This document shows, in pieces, positions 53,459 through 61,532 of a stretch of DNA of 64,000 bases. Under the pieces are notes generated by a model that did no database searches, was not told the DNA's origin, and saw only the letters and a list, made by a program, of their open reading frames with translations. How positions within the stretch are numbered: position 1 is the first letter of the stretch; each line of letters starts with the position of its first letter. The DNA comes from Betaproteobacteria bacterium (GTDB lineage Bacteria; Pseudomonadota; Gammaproteobacteria; Burkholderiales; Casimicrobiaceae), in the NCBI GenBank assembly GCA_016716425.1, contig JADJWJ010000020.1, positions 1 to 64,000 of the forward strand. The letters are read 5' to 3'. The position numbers and the translations under genes were made by a program.

Positions 53459-56400
53459 ATGGCAGAGCGAAGCGCGTGGCAGTTCTGGGTGGATCGAGGC
53501 GGCACGTTCACCGACATCGTCGCTCGCCGTCCGGACGGCACGCTGACGACGGCGAAGCTCCTGTCGGAGAACCCGGAGCGCTACCGCGACGCCGCCGTCC
53601 ACGGCATCCGCGAGCTCCTCGGGCTCGCGCCGGGCGCGCCGATCCCGGCAGGTGCCATCGACGCGGTGAAGATGGGAACGACGGTGGCCACCAACGCGCT
53701 GCTCGAGCGCCGCGGCTCGCGGACGGCGCTCGTCATCACGCGCGGGTTCGCCGACGCGCTCGTCATCGGCTACCAGAACCGGCCGAAGCTCTTCGTGCGC
53801 CGGATCGATCTGCCGGAGGTGCTGTACGAACGCGTGATCGAGGCGGACGAGCGCATCGGCGCGCACGGCGAGGTCGTGCGCCCGCTGGACGCCGCCGGTG
53901 CCGCGACCGCGCTGCGCGCCGCGCACGCCGACGGCATCCGCGCCGTGGCGATCGTGCTGATGCACGGCTACCGCTTCCCGCAGCACGAGCGCGCGCTCGC
54001 CGACCTGGCGCGCCGCATCGGCTACGCGCAGGTGTCGGCGTCGCACGAGGTGTCGCCGCTGATGAAGTTCGTCTCGCGCGGCGACACGACCGTCGTCGAC
54101 GCGTATCTGTCGCCGATCCTGCGGCGCTACGTCGACGAGGTCGAGCGCGACCTCGGCGAGCACCCTCACCCCGACCCTCTCCGGCAAGCGGGAGAGGGAG
54201 GGGTCGCCACGCACGGCGGTGCCGCCGCCATTGGCGCTCCCTCTCCCCCGGAGGGGGAGAGGGCAGGGGTGAGGGGGACACCGCGCCTGCAGTTCATGCA
54301 GTCGAGCGGCGGCCTCACCGACGCGCACCTGTTCCAGGGCAAGGATGCGATCCTCTCCGGCCCGGCCGGCGGCATCGTCGGCGCGGTCGAGGTGTCGCGT
54401 CTTGCCGGGTTCGACCGCATCATCGGCTTCGACATGGGCGGCACGTCGACCGACGTCACGCACTGGGCCGGCGAGTACGAGCGCGCGTTCGTGACGCAGG
54501 TCGCGGGCGTGCGCCTGCGGGCGCCGATGATGAGCATCCACACGGTGGCGGCCGGCGGCGGGTCCATCTGCGCGTTCGACGGCGCGCGCTTCCGCGTGGG
54601 GCCGGCGTCGGCCGGCGCGAATCCCGGGCCCGCGGCGTACCGGCGCGGGGGGCCGCTGACCGTCACCGACTGCAACGTGATGGTCGGCAAGCTCGACCCC
54701 GATCTCTTCCCGAAGGTGTTCGGTCCGGACGGCAATCAGGGGCTCGATGCCGACGTCGTGCGCCGCGGATTCGCCGCGCTCGCCGCCGACGTGTCCGCGA
54801 GGACCGGCACCGCGCGCACGGCGGAGGAGGTCGCCGCGGGCTTCCTGCGGATCGCGGTCGAGAACATGGCCAACGCGATCAAGCACATCTCGGTGCAGCG
54901 CGGCTACGACGTCACCGAGTACACGCTGTGCTGCTTCGGCGGCGCCGGCGGCCAGCACGCCTGCCTCGTCGCCGACGCGCTCGGCATGACGCGCGTGTTC
55001 ATCCACCCGCTGGCCGGCGTGCTGTCGGCGTACGGGATGGGACTGGCCGACGTGCGCGCGCTGCGGCAGCAGGCGGTCGAGGCGCCGCTCGCGCCGGCTG
55101 CGCTCGCCGCGGCGGAGGCCGCGTTCGCGCCGCTTGCCGCGACGGCGACCGCCGAGGTGGCGCGCCAGGGCATAGCCGCCGCACGCATCGCGTGCGGCCG
55201 CACGCTGCACGTCAAGTACGACGGCACCGACACGACGCTCGAGATCCCGTTCGCCGCCGCGGTCGCGCCGATCGTGGCCGAATTCGAGCGGCGCTACCGG
55301 CAGCAGTACGGCTTCCTGATGCCGGGCAAGGCGCTGGTGATCGAGGCGATCGCGGTCGAGGCGATCGGCAGAACCGAGTCGGCGGCCGATCTCGCGCCTT
55401 CGTTCGCGCCGCGGCCGGGCCCGCTCGTGCCGCTCAAGGTCAACCGCGTCTTCACGGAGGGTGCGTTCCACGATGCGCAGGTGTTCGACCGCGCCGACCT
55501 GCGCCCCGGCGACGCCATCGCCGGCCCCGCGGTGATCCGCGAGCGCAACGCGACGACGGTGGTGGAGCCGGGCTGGCGGGCGACGCTGACCCCGCGCGAT
55601 CACGTGATTCTCGAGCGCGTGGAGGCGGCGCGGCGCGCGCACGCGATCGGAACGACTGCCGATCCCGTGCTGCTCGAGGTGTTCAACAACCTGTTCATGG
55701 CGATCGCCGAGCAGATGGGCGTGACGCTCGCGAACACCGCGTACTCGGTCAACATCAAGGAGCGGCTCGACTTCTCGTGCGCGCTGTTCGACGCGGAGGG
55801 CAACCTGATCGCCAACGCGCCGCACATGCCGGTGCACCTGGGCTCGATGGGGGAGTCGGTGAAGACGATCATCGACCGGCGCGCCGGCACGATGCGGCGC
55901 GGCGACGTGTTCGTGCTCAATGCGCCGTACAACGGCGGCACGCACCTGCCGGACGTGACCGTGATCGCGCCGGTGTTTCTCCCGTCGGGGATCGGGGATC
56001 AGGAATCGGGGATCGGAAGCGCGTCGGTGGACGTCCCGGAGTTCTACGTCGCTTCCCGCGGCCACCACGCCGACATCGGCGGCATCACGCCGGGCTCGAT
56101 GCCGCCGGACTCCGTGCACGTCGACGAGGAGGGCGTGCTGCTCGACAACGTGCAGCTGGTCGCCGCCGGCCGCTTCCTCGAGGACGAGATGCGCGCGATC
56201 CTCGCCGGCGGCCGCTACCCGTCGCGCAATGTCGACCAGAACATCGCCGACCTGCGCGCGCAGGTGGCCGCGTGCGCGAAGGGCGGCGAGGAGCTCGCGA
56301 AGATGGTCGCGCACTTCGGGCTGCCGGTGGTCCGCGCCTACATGCGGCACGTGCAGGACAACGCCGAGGAGTCCGTGCGGCGCGTGCTCGACGTCCTCAA

Positions 56401-57223
56401 GGACGGCCGCTTCGAGTACGAGATGGACAGCGGCGCGCGCATCGCCGTCGCCATCCGCATCGACCGCGCGCGGCGCGAGGCGACGATCGATTTCACGGGC
56501 ACGAGTCCGCAGCAGCCGACCAACTTCAACGCGCCGTCGGCCGTGTGCAAGGCGGCCGTGCTGTACGTGTTCCGCACGCTCGTCGACGACGAGATCCCGA
56601 TGAACGCCGGCTGCCTGAAGCCGCTCTCCATCGTCATTCCGGAAGGGTCGATGCTGGCGCCACGGTATCCGGCCGCCGTCGTCGCCGGCAACGTCGAGAC
56701 GTCGCAGGCGATCACCGACACGCTGTACGGCGCGCTCGGCGTGCTGGCGGCGTCGCAGGGGACGATGAACAACTTCACGTTCGGCAACGCGACGTACCAG
56801 TACTACGAGACGGTCGCGGGTGGCGCCGGCGCCGGGCCGGACTTCGACGGTGCGTCCGCCGTGCAGACGCACATGACGAACTCGCGGCTCACCGACCCGG
56901 AGGTGCTCGAATGGCGCTTCCCGGTACGCCTGGAGTCGTTCGCGATCCGGCGCGGCAGCGGCGGCGGCGGGCGCCGCCGCGGCGGCGACGGTACCCGCCG
57001 CGTCGTGCGCTTCCTCGAGCCGATGACGGCGGTCGTGCTCGCCAACCACCGGCGGGTCGCGCCGTTCGGCGTCGCCGGCGGGCAGCCGGGTGCCACCGGC
57101 CGCAACTGGGTCGAGCGCGCCGGCGGCACGCGCGAGGAGTTCGGCGCGACCGGCAAGGTCGAAATGGGCGCCGGCGACGTGTTCGTCATCGAGACGCCGG
57201 GTGGCGGCGGGTTCGGGGCATGA
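53459..57223 (+). CDS. Fused hydantoinase/5-oxoprolinase (HyuA-HyuB) with an in-frame repeat insertion
   Basis: This 1254-residue fusion has HyuA to about residue 720 (WVDRGGTFTDIVARRPDG, FDMGGTSTDVTHWAGEYE, FGGAGGQHACLVADALGM) and HyuB from about 735 (EVFNNLFMAIAEQMGVTLAN, NAPYNGGTHLPDVTVIAPVF, SRGHHADIGGITPGSMPPDS, NFNAPSAVCKAAVLYVFRTL). Single-chain HyuAB is typical of ATP-dependent 5-oxoprolinase, which opens 5-oxoproline to glutamate. About 40 residues (HPHPDPLRQAGEGG to ERAGVRGT, ~235-275) come from a palindromic repeat, and a shorter repeat-derived piece (SGIGDQESGIGS) lies near residue 845. Both keep frame, so the gene is probably functional. Confidence 0.92.
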   Translation: MAERSAWQFWVDRGGTFTDIVARRPDGTLTTAKLLSENPERYRDAAVHGIRELLGLAPGAPIPAGAIDAVKMGTTVATNALLERRGSRTALVITRGFADALVIGYQNRPKLFVRRIDLPEVLYERVIEADERIGAHGEVVRPLDAAGAATALRAAHADGIRAVAIVLMHGYRFPQHERALADLARRIGYAQVSASHEVSPLMKFVSRGDTTVVDAYLSPILRRYVDEVERDLGEHPHPDPLRQAGEGGVATHGGAAAIGAPSPPEGERAGVRGTPRLQFMQSSGGLTDAHLFQGKDAILSGPAGGIVGAVEVSRLAGFDRIIGFDMGGTSTDVTHWAGEYERAFVTQVAGVRLRAPMMSIHTVAAGGGSICAFDGARFRVGPASAGANPGPAAYRRGGPLTVTDCNVMVGKLDPDLFPKVFGPDGNQGLDADVVRRGFAALAADVSARTGTARTAEEVAAGFLRIAVENMANAIKHISVQRGYDVTEYTLCCFGGAGGQHACLVADALGMTRVFIHPLAGVLSAYGMGLADVRALRQQAVEAPLAPAALAAAEAAFAPLAATATAEVARQGIAAARIACGRTLHVKYDGTDTTLEIPFAAAVAPIVAEFERRYRQQYGFLMPGKALVIEAIAVEAIGRTESAADLAPSFAPRPGPLVPLKVNRVFTEGAFHDAQVFDRADLRPGDAIAGPAVIRERNATTVVEPGWRATLTPRDHVILERVEAARRAHAIGTTADPVLLEVFNNLFMAIAEQMGVTLANTAYSVNIKERLDFSCALFDAEGNLIANAPHMPVHLGSMGESVKTIIDRRAGTMRRGDVFVLNAPYNGGTHLPDVTVIAPVFLPSGIGDQESGIGSASVDVPEFYVASRGHHADIGGITPGSMPPDSVHVDEEGVLLDNVQLVAAGRFLEDEMRAILAGGRYPSRNVDQNIADLRAQVAACAKGGEELAKMVAHFGLPVVRAYMRHVQDNAEESVRRVLDVLKDGRFEYEMDSGARIAVAIRIDRARREATIDFTGTSPQQPTNFNAPSAVCKAAVLYVFRTLVDDEIPMNAGCLKPLSIVIPEGSMLAPRYPAAVVAGNVETSQAITDTLYGALGVLAASQGTMNNFTFGNATYQYYETVAGGAGAGPDFDGASAVQTHMTNSRLTDPEVLEWRFPVRLESFAIRRGSGGGGRRRGGDGTRRVVRFLEPMTAVVLANHRRVAPFGVAGGQPGATGRNWVERAGGTREEFGATGKVEMGAGDVFVIETPGGGGFGA
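54163..54277. repeat. Palindromic CCCTCACCCC/GGGGTGAGGG element inside the 5-oxoprolinase gene
   Basis: About 115 bp with ends CCCTCACCCCGACCCTCTCC and GGGAGAGGGCAGGGGTGAGG plus inner inverted copies (GGGAGAGGGAGGGG; CCCTCTCCCCC). It is the same family as the element between urtA and urtB (12291-12380). It interrupts conserved HyuA sequence between YVDEVERDLG and RLQFMQSSGG without shifting frame. Confidence 0.88.
55986..56020 (+). repeat. GGGGATC-type short repeats inside the 5-oxoprolinase gene
   Basis: Four near-copies of GGGGATC/GGAATC (TCGGGGATCGGGGATCAGG...) encode SGIGDQESGIGS in frame in the HyuB half, just before the conserved EFYVASRGHHADIGG segment. Confidence 0.7.
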
Positions 57224-57231
57224 CGTCGTCG

Positions 57232-57284
57232 TAAGGGTCTGACCCTTAAGTGCAGCGGAGTTCATGTCGCGGGTCTGACCCTCG
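57232..57284. repeat. Two GGGTCTGACCC palindromes
   Basis: TAAGGGTCTGACCCTTA at 57232-57248 and GCGGGTCTGACCCTCG at about 57269-57284, in the 213-bp gap before the glutathione peroxidase gene. They match the elements at 36898 and 38352. Nothing else is seen in the gap. Confidence 0.85.
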
Positions 57285-57436
57285 CCAGGCCAATGTCATG
57301 GCGGACGCAGCGGTGTTCGCACCGTCGGCTCGCGGCGCCCGGCGAAGCGGGTTCCGCTGCCCATCTCCCCTGCGTGCCGCCGCGACGGCATAATGTCGCC
57401 CTTTCGGCGGCCGGCATCCCCGGCAGGAGCAGGGTC

Positions 57437-57916
57437 ATGGCATCCATCTACGACTTCACGGTCGACGACATCCACGGCAAGAAGGTCAGGCTCGACCGTT
57501 ACCGCGACCGCGTGCTGCTGATCGTCAACACGGCGAGCAAGTGCGGGTTCACGCCGCAGTACAAGGGACTCGAGGCGCTGCACGCGAAGTATCACAAGAA
57601 GGGGCTCGACGTCCTGGGCTTCCCGTGCAACCAGTTTGGCGCGCAGGAGCCCGGCACCGAGGACGAGATCGCGCAGTTCTGCGAGATCAATTACGGCGTG
57701 ACGTTCCCGTTGTTCGCGAAGGTCGACGTCAACGGCGACGACGCGGCGCCGCTGTACAAGTATCTGAAGGCGGCGCAACCGGGGCTGCTCGGCACCGAGG
57801 CGATCAAGTGGAACTTCACGAAGTTCCTCGTGGACCGCAAGGGCCGGGTGCTCAAGCGCTACGCGCCGAACGACACGCCGGAATCGCTGGCTGGCGACAT
57901 CGAGAAGGCGCTGTGA
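57437..57916 (+). CDS. Glutathione peroxidase-like thiol peroxidase
   Basis: This 159-residue protein has the peroxidatic Cys in NTASKCGFTPQYKGL, FPCNQFGAQEPGTEDE (Gln) and KWNFTKFLVDRKG (Trp/Asn), the GPx tetrad with Cys rather than selenocysteine. Lacking a signal peptide, it is cytoplasmic. ATG 57437 follows GGAGCAGGG. Its stop overlaps the first solute-binding protein gene (TGATG). Confidence 0.94.
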   Translation: MASIYDFTVDDIHGKKVRLDRYRDRVLLIVNTASKCGFTPQYKGLEALHAKYHKKGLDVLGFPCNQFGAQEPGTEDEIAQFCEINYGVTFPLFAKVDVNGDDAAPLYKYLKAAQPGLLGTEAIKWNFTKFLVDRKGRVLKRYAPNDTPESLAGDIEKAL

Positions 57917-59715
57917 TGCTGCGTCCGTTCGCCGCCGCGGCGTGCGTGGCCATGGTTGCGCTCGCGGCGCCGTCGGCGCACGCACAGCCCGACCCGAACA
58001 AGGTGCTGAAGGTCGCGTTCCTCATCGCCGAGACCGGCTTCGACCCGCAGGCGTCGTCCGACGTCTACTCGAACTACGTGAACCGCGTGATGTTCGACGC
58101 GCTGTTCCGCTACGACTACGTGTCGCGGCCCTACCGGATCGTGCCCAACACCGCCGCGGCGCTGCCCGAGATCTCGAAGGACGGGATGACGTGGACGATC
58201 AAGGTCAAGCCGGGCACGTATTTCAGCGACGATCCGGCGTTCGGCGGGAAGAGGCGCGAGCTGACGGCCGCCGACTACGCGTATGCGTGGAAGCGCATCC
58301 TCGACCCGAAGACGCGTTCGCCGCAGCTCGAGCTCTTCGACGGCAAGCTCGTCGGCATGGACGCGCTGGTCGCGAAGGCGAAGGAGACCGGCCGGTTCGA
58401 CTACGACGCGCCGGTCGAGGGCCTGCAGGTGCTCGACAAGTACACGCTGCGCCTGAATCTGAAGGAACCCTACTACGACCTACTCGCCGACCTCACGACG
58501 ACGGGCTCGGCCGCCGTCGCGCGCGAGGTGGTGGAGAAGTACGGCGACGCGTCCGGCTGGGTGATGGCGAACCCCGTCGGGACTGGCCCGTACCGGCTCA
58601 AGGAATGGCGGCGCGGCCAGAAGATCGTGCTGGAGGCATCGCCGACGTTCCGCGACGTCCGCTACCCCGAGAGCAGCGACCCGGCCGACCGGGCGCTGAT
58701 GGCGAAGTTCAAGGGCCGGAAGCTGCCGCTGATCGGCACGATCGAGATCTCGGTCATCGAGGAGGCGAGCCCGCGCCTGCTCGCGTTCGAGAAGGGCGCA
58801 CTCGACTACATCGAGGTACCGGTGGACCTCGTGGCCAACGTGATGGAGGGCGGGAACGCGCTGAAGCCGCGCTTCGCGCAGGCGGGGGTGGTCCTCCAGC
58901 GCGGCATCATCCCCGGCATCACGTACACGTGGTTCAACATGGAGGACCCGGTCGTCGGCGGGTACGGAAAGGAGCAGGTTGCGTTGCGGCGCGCAATCGG
59001 CATGGCGTACAACGTCGACGAGGAGGCGCGGGTGATCCGGCAGGGTCAGGCCGAGTGGGCGTCGCAGGTGATCCCGCCCGGCGTGTCCGGCCACGATCCG
59101 AAGTTCACCGGCAACACCAAGTACGACCCGCAGGCCGCGAAGGCGCTGCTCGACCGCTTCGGCTACGTCGACCGCGACCGCGACGGCTGGCGCGACCTGC
59201 CCGACGGCAAGCCGCTCGTGCTGAAGAAGGGTACCGTGCCGTCGCCGCTCGAGCGCCAGTACGACGAGCTGTGGAAGCGCAACATGTCGGCGATCGGCGT
59301 CAGGATCGAATTCGTCACGCAGAAGTGGCCGGACCTCCTCAAGATGGCGCGCAACGGCCAGCTCATGATGTGGCAGCTCGGCAACCGCTCGACGACGACT
59401 GAAGGCTACGGCTTCCTCGGGCTGCTGTACGGCCCCAACGCGGGCCTCGCGAACCTCGCGCGGTTCCGGCAGGCCGACTACGACCGGCTGTACAAGGCGT
59501 CGAAGCAGCTGCCCGACGGCCCCGAACGCGCGAAGCTGATGCGCGAGATGTCGCAGATCGTCGCCGCGTACGCGCCGTGGAAGATCAACGCGTACCGCTA
59601 CGAGAACATCATCGCGTACCCGTGGGTGCTGGGGTACAAGCTCGACGTGTTCAACATCCATCCGTGGCAATACCTCGACCTCGACACGAAGATGCCGCGG
59701 AAGTCGGTGCAATGA
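57916..59715 (+). CDS. Family-5 extracellular solute-binding protein, copy 1
   Basis: This 599-residue exported protein has signal peptide FAAAACVAMVALAAPSAHAQ. SBP_bac_5 motifs: AETGFDPQASSDVYSNYVNR, TAADYAYAWKRILDPKTRSP, VGTGPYRLKEWRRGQKIVLE, FNMEDPVVGGYGKEQVALRR and QKWPDLLKMARNGQLMMWQL. It probably binds a peptide or similar solute. No permease or ATPase gene lies in the window. It is cotranscribed with the peroxidase and two paralogues. Confidence 0.9.
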   Translation: MLRPFAAAACVAMVALAAPSAHAQPDPNKVLKVAFLIAETGFDPQASSDVYSNYVNRVMFDALFRYDYVSRPYRIVPNTAAALPEISKDGMTWTIKVKPGTYFSDDPAFGGKRRELTAADYAYAWKRILDPKTRSPQLELFDGKLVGMDALVAKAKETGRFDYDAPVEGLQVLDKYTLRLNLKEPYYDLLADLTTTGSAAVAREVVEKYGDASGWVMANPVGTGPYRLKEWRRGQKIVLEASPTFRDVRYPESSDPADRALMAKFKGRKLPLIGTIEISVIEEASPRLLAFEKGALDYIEVPVDLVANVMEGGNALKPRFAQAGVVLQRGIIPGITYTWFNMEDPVVGGYGKEQVALRRAIGMAYNVDEEARVIRQGQAEWASQVIPPGVSGHDPKFTGNTKYDPQAAKALLDRFGYVDRDRDGWRDLPDGKPLVLKKGTVPSPLERQYDELWKRNMSAIGVRIEFVTQKWPDLLKMARNGQLMMWQLGNRSTTTEGYGFLGLLYGPNAGLANLARFRQADYDRLYKASKQLPDGPERAKLMREMSQIVAAYAPWKINAYRYENIIAYPWVLGYKLDVFNIHPWQYLDLDTKMPRKSVQ

Positions 59716-61532
59716 GCGGTGCGGGGCGCGCGTTTGCGAGGTGCACCACGGCCGTCGTGGCCGCAGCGCTGTTCGCGCTGGCCGCGTCCGCCGTGTGGGC
59801 CCAGGCCGACCCGAAGAAGGTGCTGCGCGTCTCGCTGCGCGCTGCCGAGACCGGGTTCGACCCGCAGGCGTTCTCGGACATCTATTCGGGCTACGTGATC
59901 CGCGCGATCTTCGACCCGCCGTTCCGCTACGACTATCGCGCGCGTCCACACAAGGTCGTCCCGAACACGACGGTCGCGCTGCCGGAAGGCTCGAAGGACG
60001 GCCGCGAGTGGACGATCAGGGTCAAGCCCGGCATCTACTTCGCCGACGATCGCGCTTTCAAAGGGAAGCGGCGCGAGCTCACCGCCGCCGACTACGCGTA
60101 CTCGTGGAAGCGCGTAATCGACCCGCGCACGCGCGCGCCGGGTCTGGAGCTCTTCGACGGCAAGTTCGTCGGCATGGACAAGCTGGTCGCGCAGGCGAAG
60201 GCCACGGGAAAGTTCGACTACGACGCGCCGGTCGAAGGCCTGCAGGTCGTCGACCGCTACACGCTGAAGCTCAAGCTGAATTATCCGTGGTGGGATATCC
60301 TGGCGGACCTCACCAGCGCCACCAGCGCCGCCGTCGCCCGGGAAGTGGTGGAGGCCTACGGCGACGCCTCCGGCTGGGTGATGTCCAACCCGGTCGGCAC
60401 CGGCCCCTATCGCCTCAAGGAGTGGATGCGCGGCCAGAAGATCGTCCTCGAGGCCAGCCCCACGTTCCGCGGCATTCCCTACGTCGAGAGCAGCGACCCG
60501 GCCGACCGCGACGTCAACGCGCGCCTGCGCGGCAAGGTGCTGCCGGCCATCGGCCGCGTCGAGGTCTACGTGCTGGAGGAGAGCCAGCCGCGCGTGCTCG
60601 CGTTCGAGAAGGCCGACATCGACTACCTCGACATTCCCACGGACCTCGTGCCGAACGTGATGGAGCGGGACGGCCGGCTGCTGCCGCGCTTTGCGCAGGC
60701 AGGCGTGCGGATGGAGCGCGGCGTGCAGCCGTCGATCGTCTACGCATACTTCAACATGGAGGACCCGGTCGTCGGCGGCTACACCAACGAGAAGATCGCG
60801 CTGCGCCGCGCGATCGGCATGGGGTACAACGCCGAGGAGGAGATCCGCGTCATCCGCCAGGGGCAGGGCCAGTTCGCCAACATGGTGGTGCCGCCCGGCG
60901 TGTCCGGCCACGACCCGAGGCTCGTCGCCAACACGAAGTACGACCCGGGCGGCGCGCGCGCGCTGCTCGACAAGTTCGGCTACGTCGACCGCGACGGCGA
61001 CGGTTGGCGCGAGCTGCCCGACGGGCGCCCGATGGTGCTCAAGCGCGGCACGTCGCCCAGCGCGCTGGAGCGGCAGTACGACGAGCTGTGGGCGCGCAAC
61101 ATGAAGGACATCGGCGTCCGGATGGAGATGGTCACGCAGAAGTGGCCGGACATGCTCAAGATGGCGCGCGGCGGGCAGCTCCAGATCTGGCAGCTCGCCA
61201 ACACCTCGACGTCGACCGAAGGCTACGGTGTCCTCGGGCTGCTGTACGGACCGAACAGCGGCCTCGCCAACCTGTCGCGCTTCCGGCTGCCGGAGTTCGA
61301 CAAGCTGTACGACCAGTCGAAGCGCCTGCCCGACGGCCCCGAGCGCGCGAAGCTCGTCGGGCAGATGTCGCAGCTCGTCGCCGCGTATGCGCCGTGGAAG
61401 CTCACCGCGTACCGGATCGAGAACATCGCCGTCTACCCGTGGGTCGTCGGCTTCAAGTACAACCCGTTCAACCAGAACCCGTGGCAGTACCTCGACATCG
61501 ACCTTGCGGTGCCGCGCAAGGCGGTGCAGTGA
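59712..61532 (+). CDS. Family-5 extracellular solute-binding protein, copy 2
   Basis: This 606-residue protein has signal AVVAAALFALAASAVWAQ. It is strikingly close to copy 1: AETGFDPQAFSDIYSGYVIR, TAADYAYSWKRVIDPRTRAP, GTGPYRLKEWMRGQKIVLEA, FNMEDPVVGGYTNEKIALRR and PEGSKDGREWTIRVKPGIYF. It overlaps copy 1 as ATGA, so the pair probably arose by tandem duplication. Ligand unknown. Confidence 0.9.
   Translation: MSGAGRAFARCTTAVVAAALFALAASAVWAQADPKKVLRVSLRAAETGFDPQAFSDIYSGYVIRAIFDPPFRYDYRARPHKVVPNTTVALPEGSKDGREWTIRVKPGIYFADDRAFKGKRRELTAADYAYSWKRVIDPRTRAPGLELFDGKFVGMDKLVAQAKATGKFDYDAPVEGLQVVDRYTLKLKLNYPWWDILADLTSATSAAVAREVVEAYGDASGWVMSNPVGTGPYRLKEWMRGQKIVLEASPTFRGIPYVESSDPADRDVNARLRGKVLPAIGRVEVYVLEESQPRVLAFEKADIDYLDIPTDLVPNVMERDGRLLPRFAQAGVRMERGVQPSIVYAYFNMEDPVVGGYTNEKIALRRAIGMGYNAEEEIRVIRQGQGQFANMVVPPGVSGHDPRLVANTKYDPGGARALLDKFGYVDRDGDGWRELPDGRPMVLKRGTSPSALERQYDELWARNMKDIGVRMEMVTQKWPDMLKMARGGQLQIWQLANTSTSTEGYGVLGLLYGPNSGLANLSRFRLPEFDKLYDQSKRLPDGPERAKLVGQMSQLVAAYAPWKLTAYRIENIAVYPWVVGFKYNPFNQNPWQYLDIDLAVPRKAVQ

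Noticed and set aside
51599..57265. Very long open frames on both strands (over 1800 codons) across the TPR/GT41 and 5-oxoprolinase genes
   Set aside because: Both are off-frame or antisense to clear homologues. They arise from scarce stop codons at 70% G+C.
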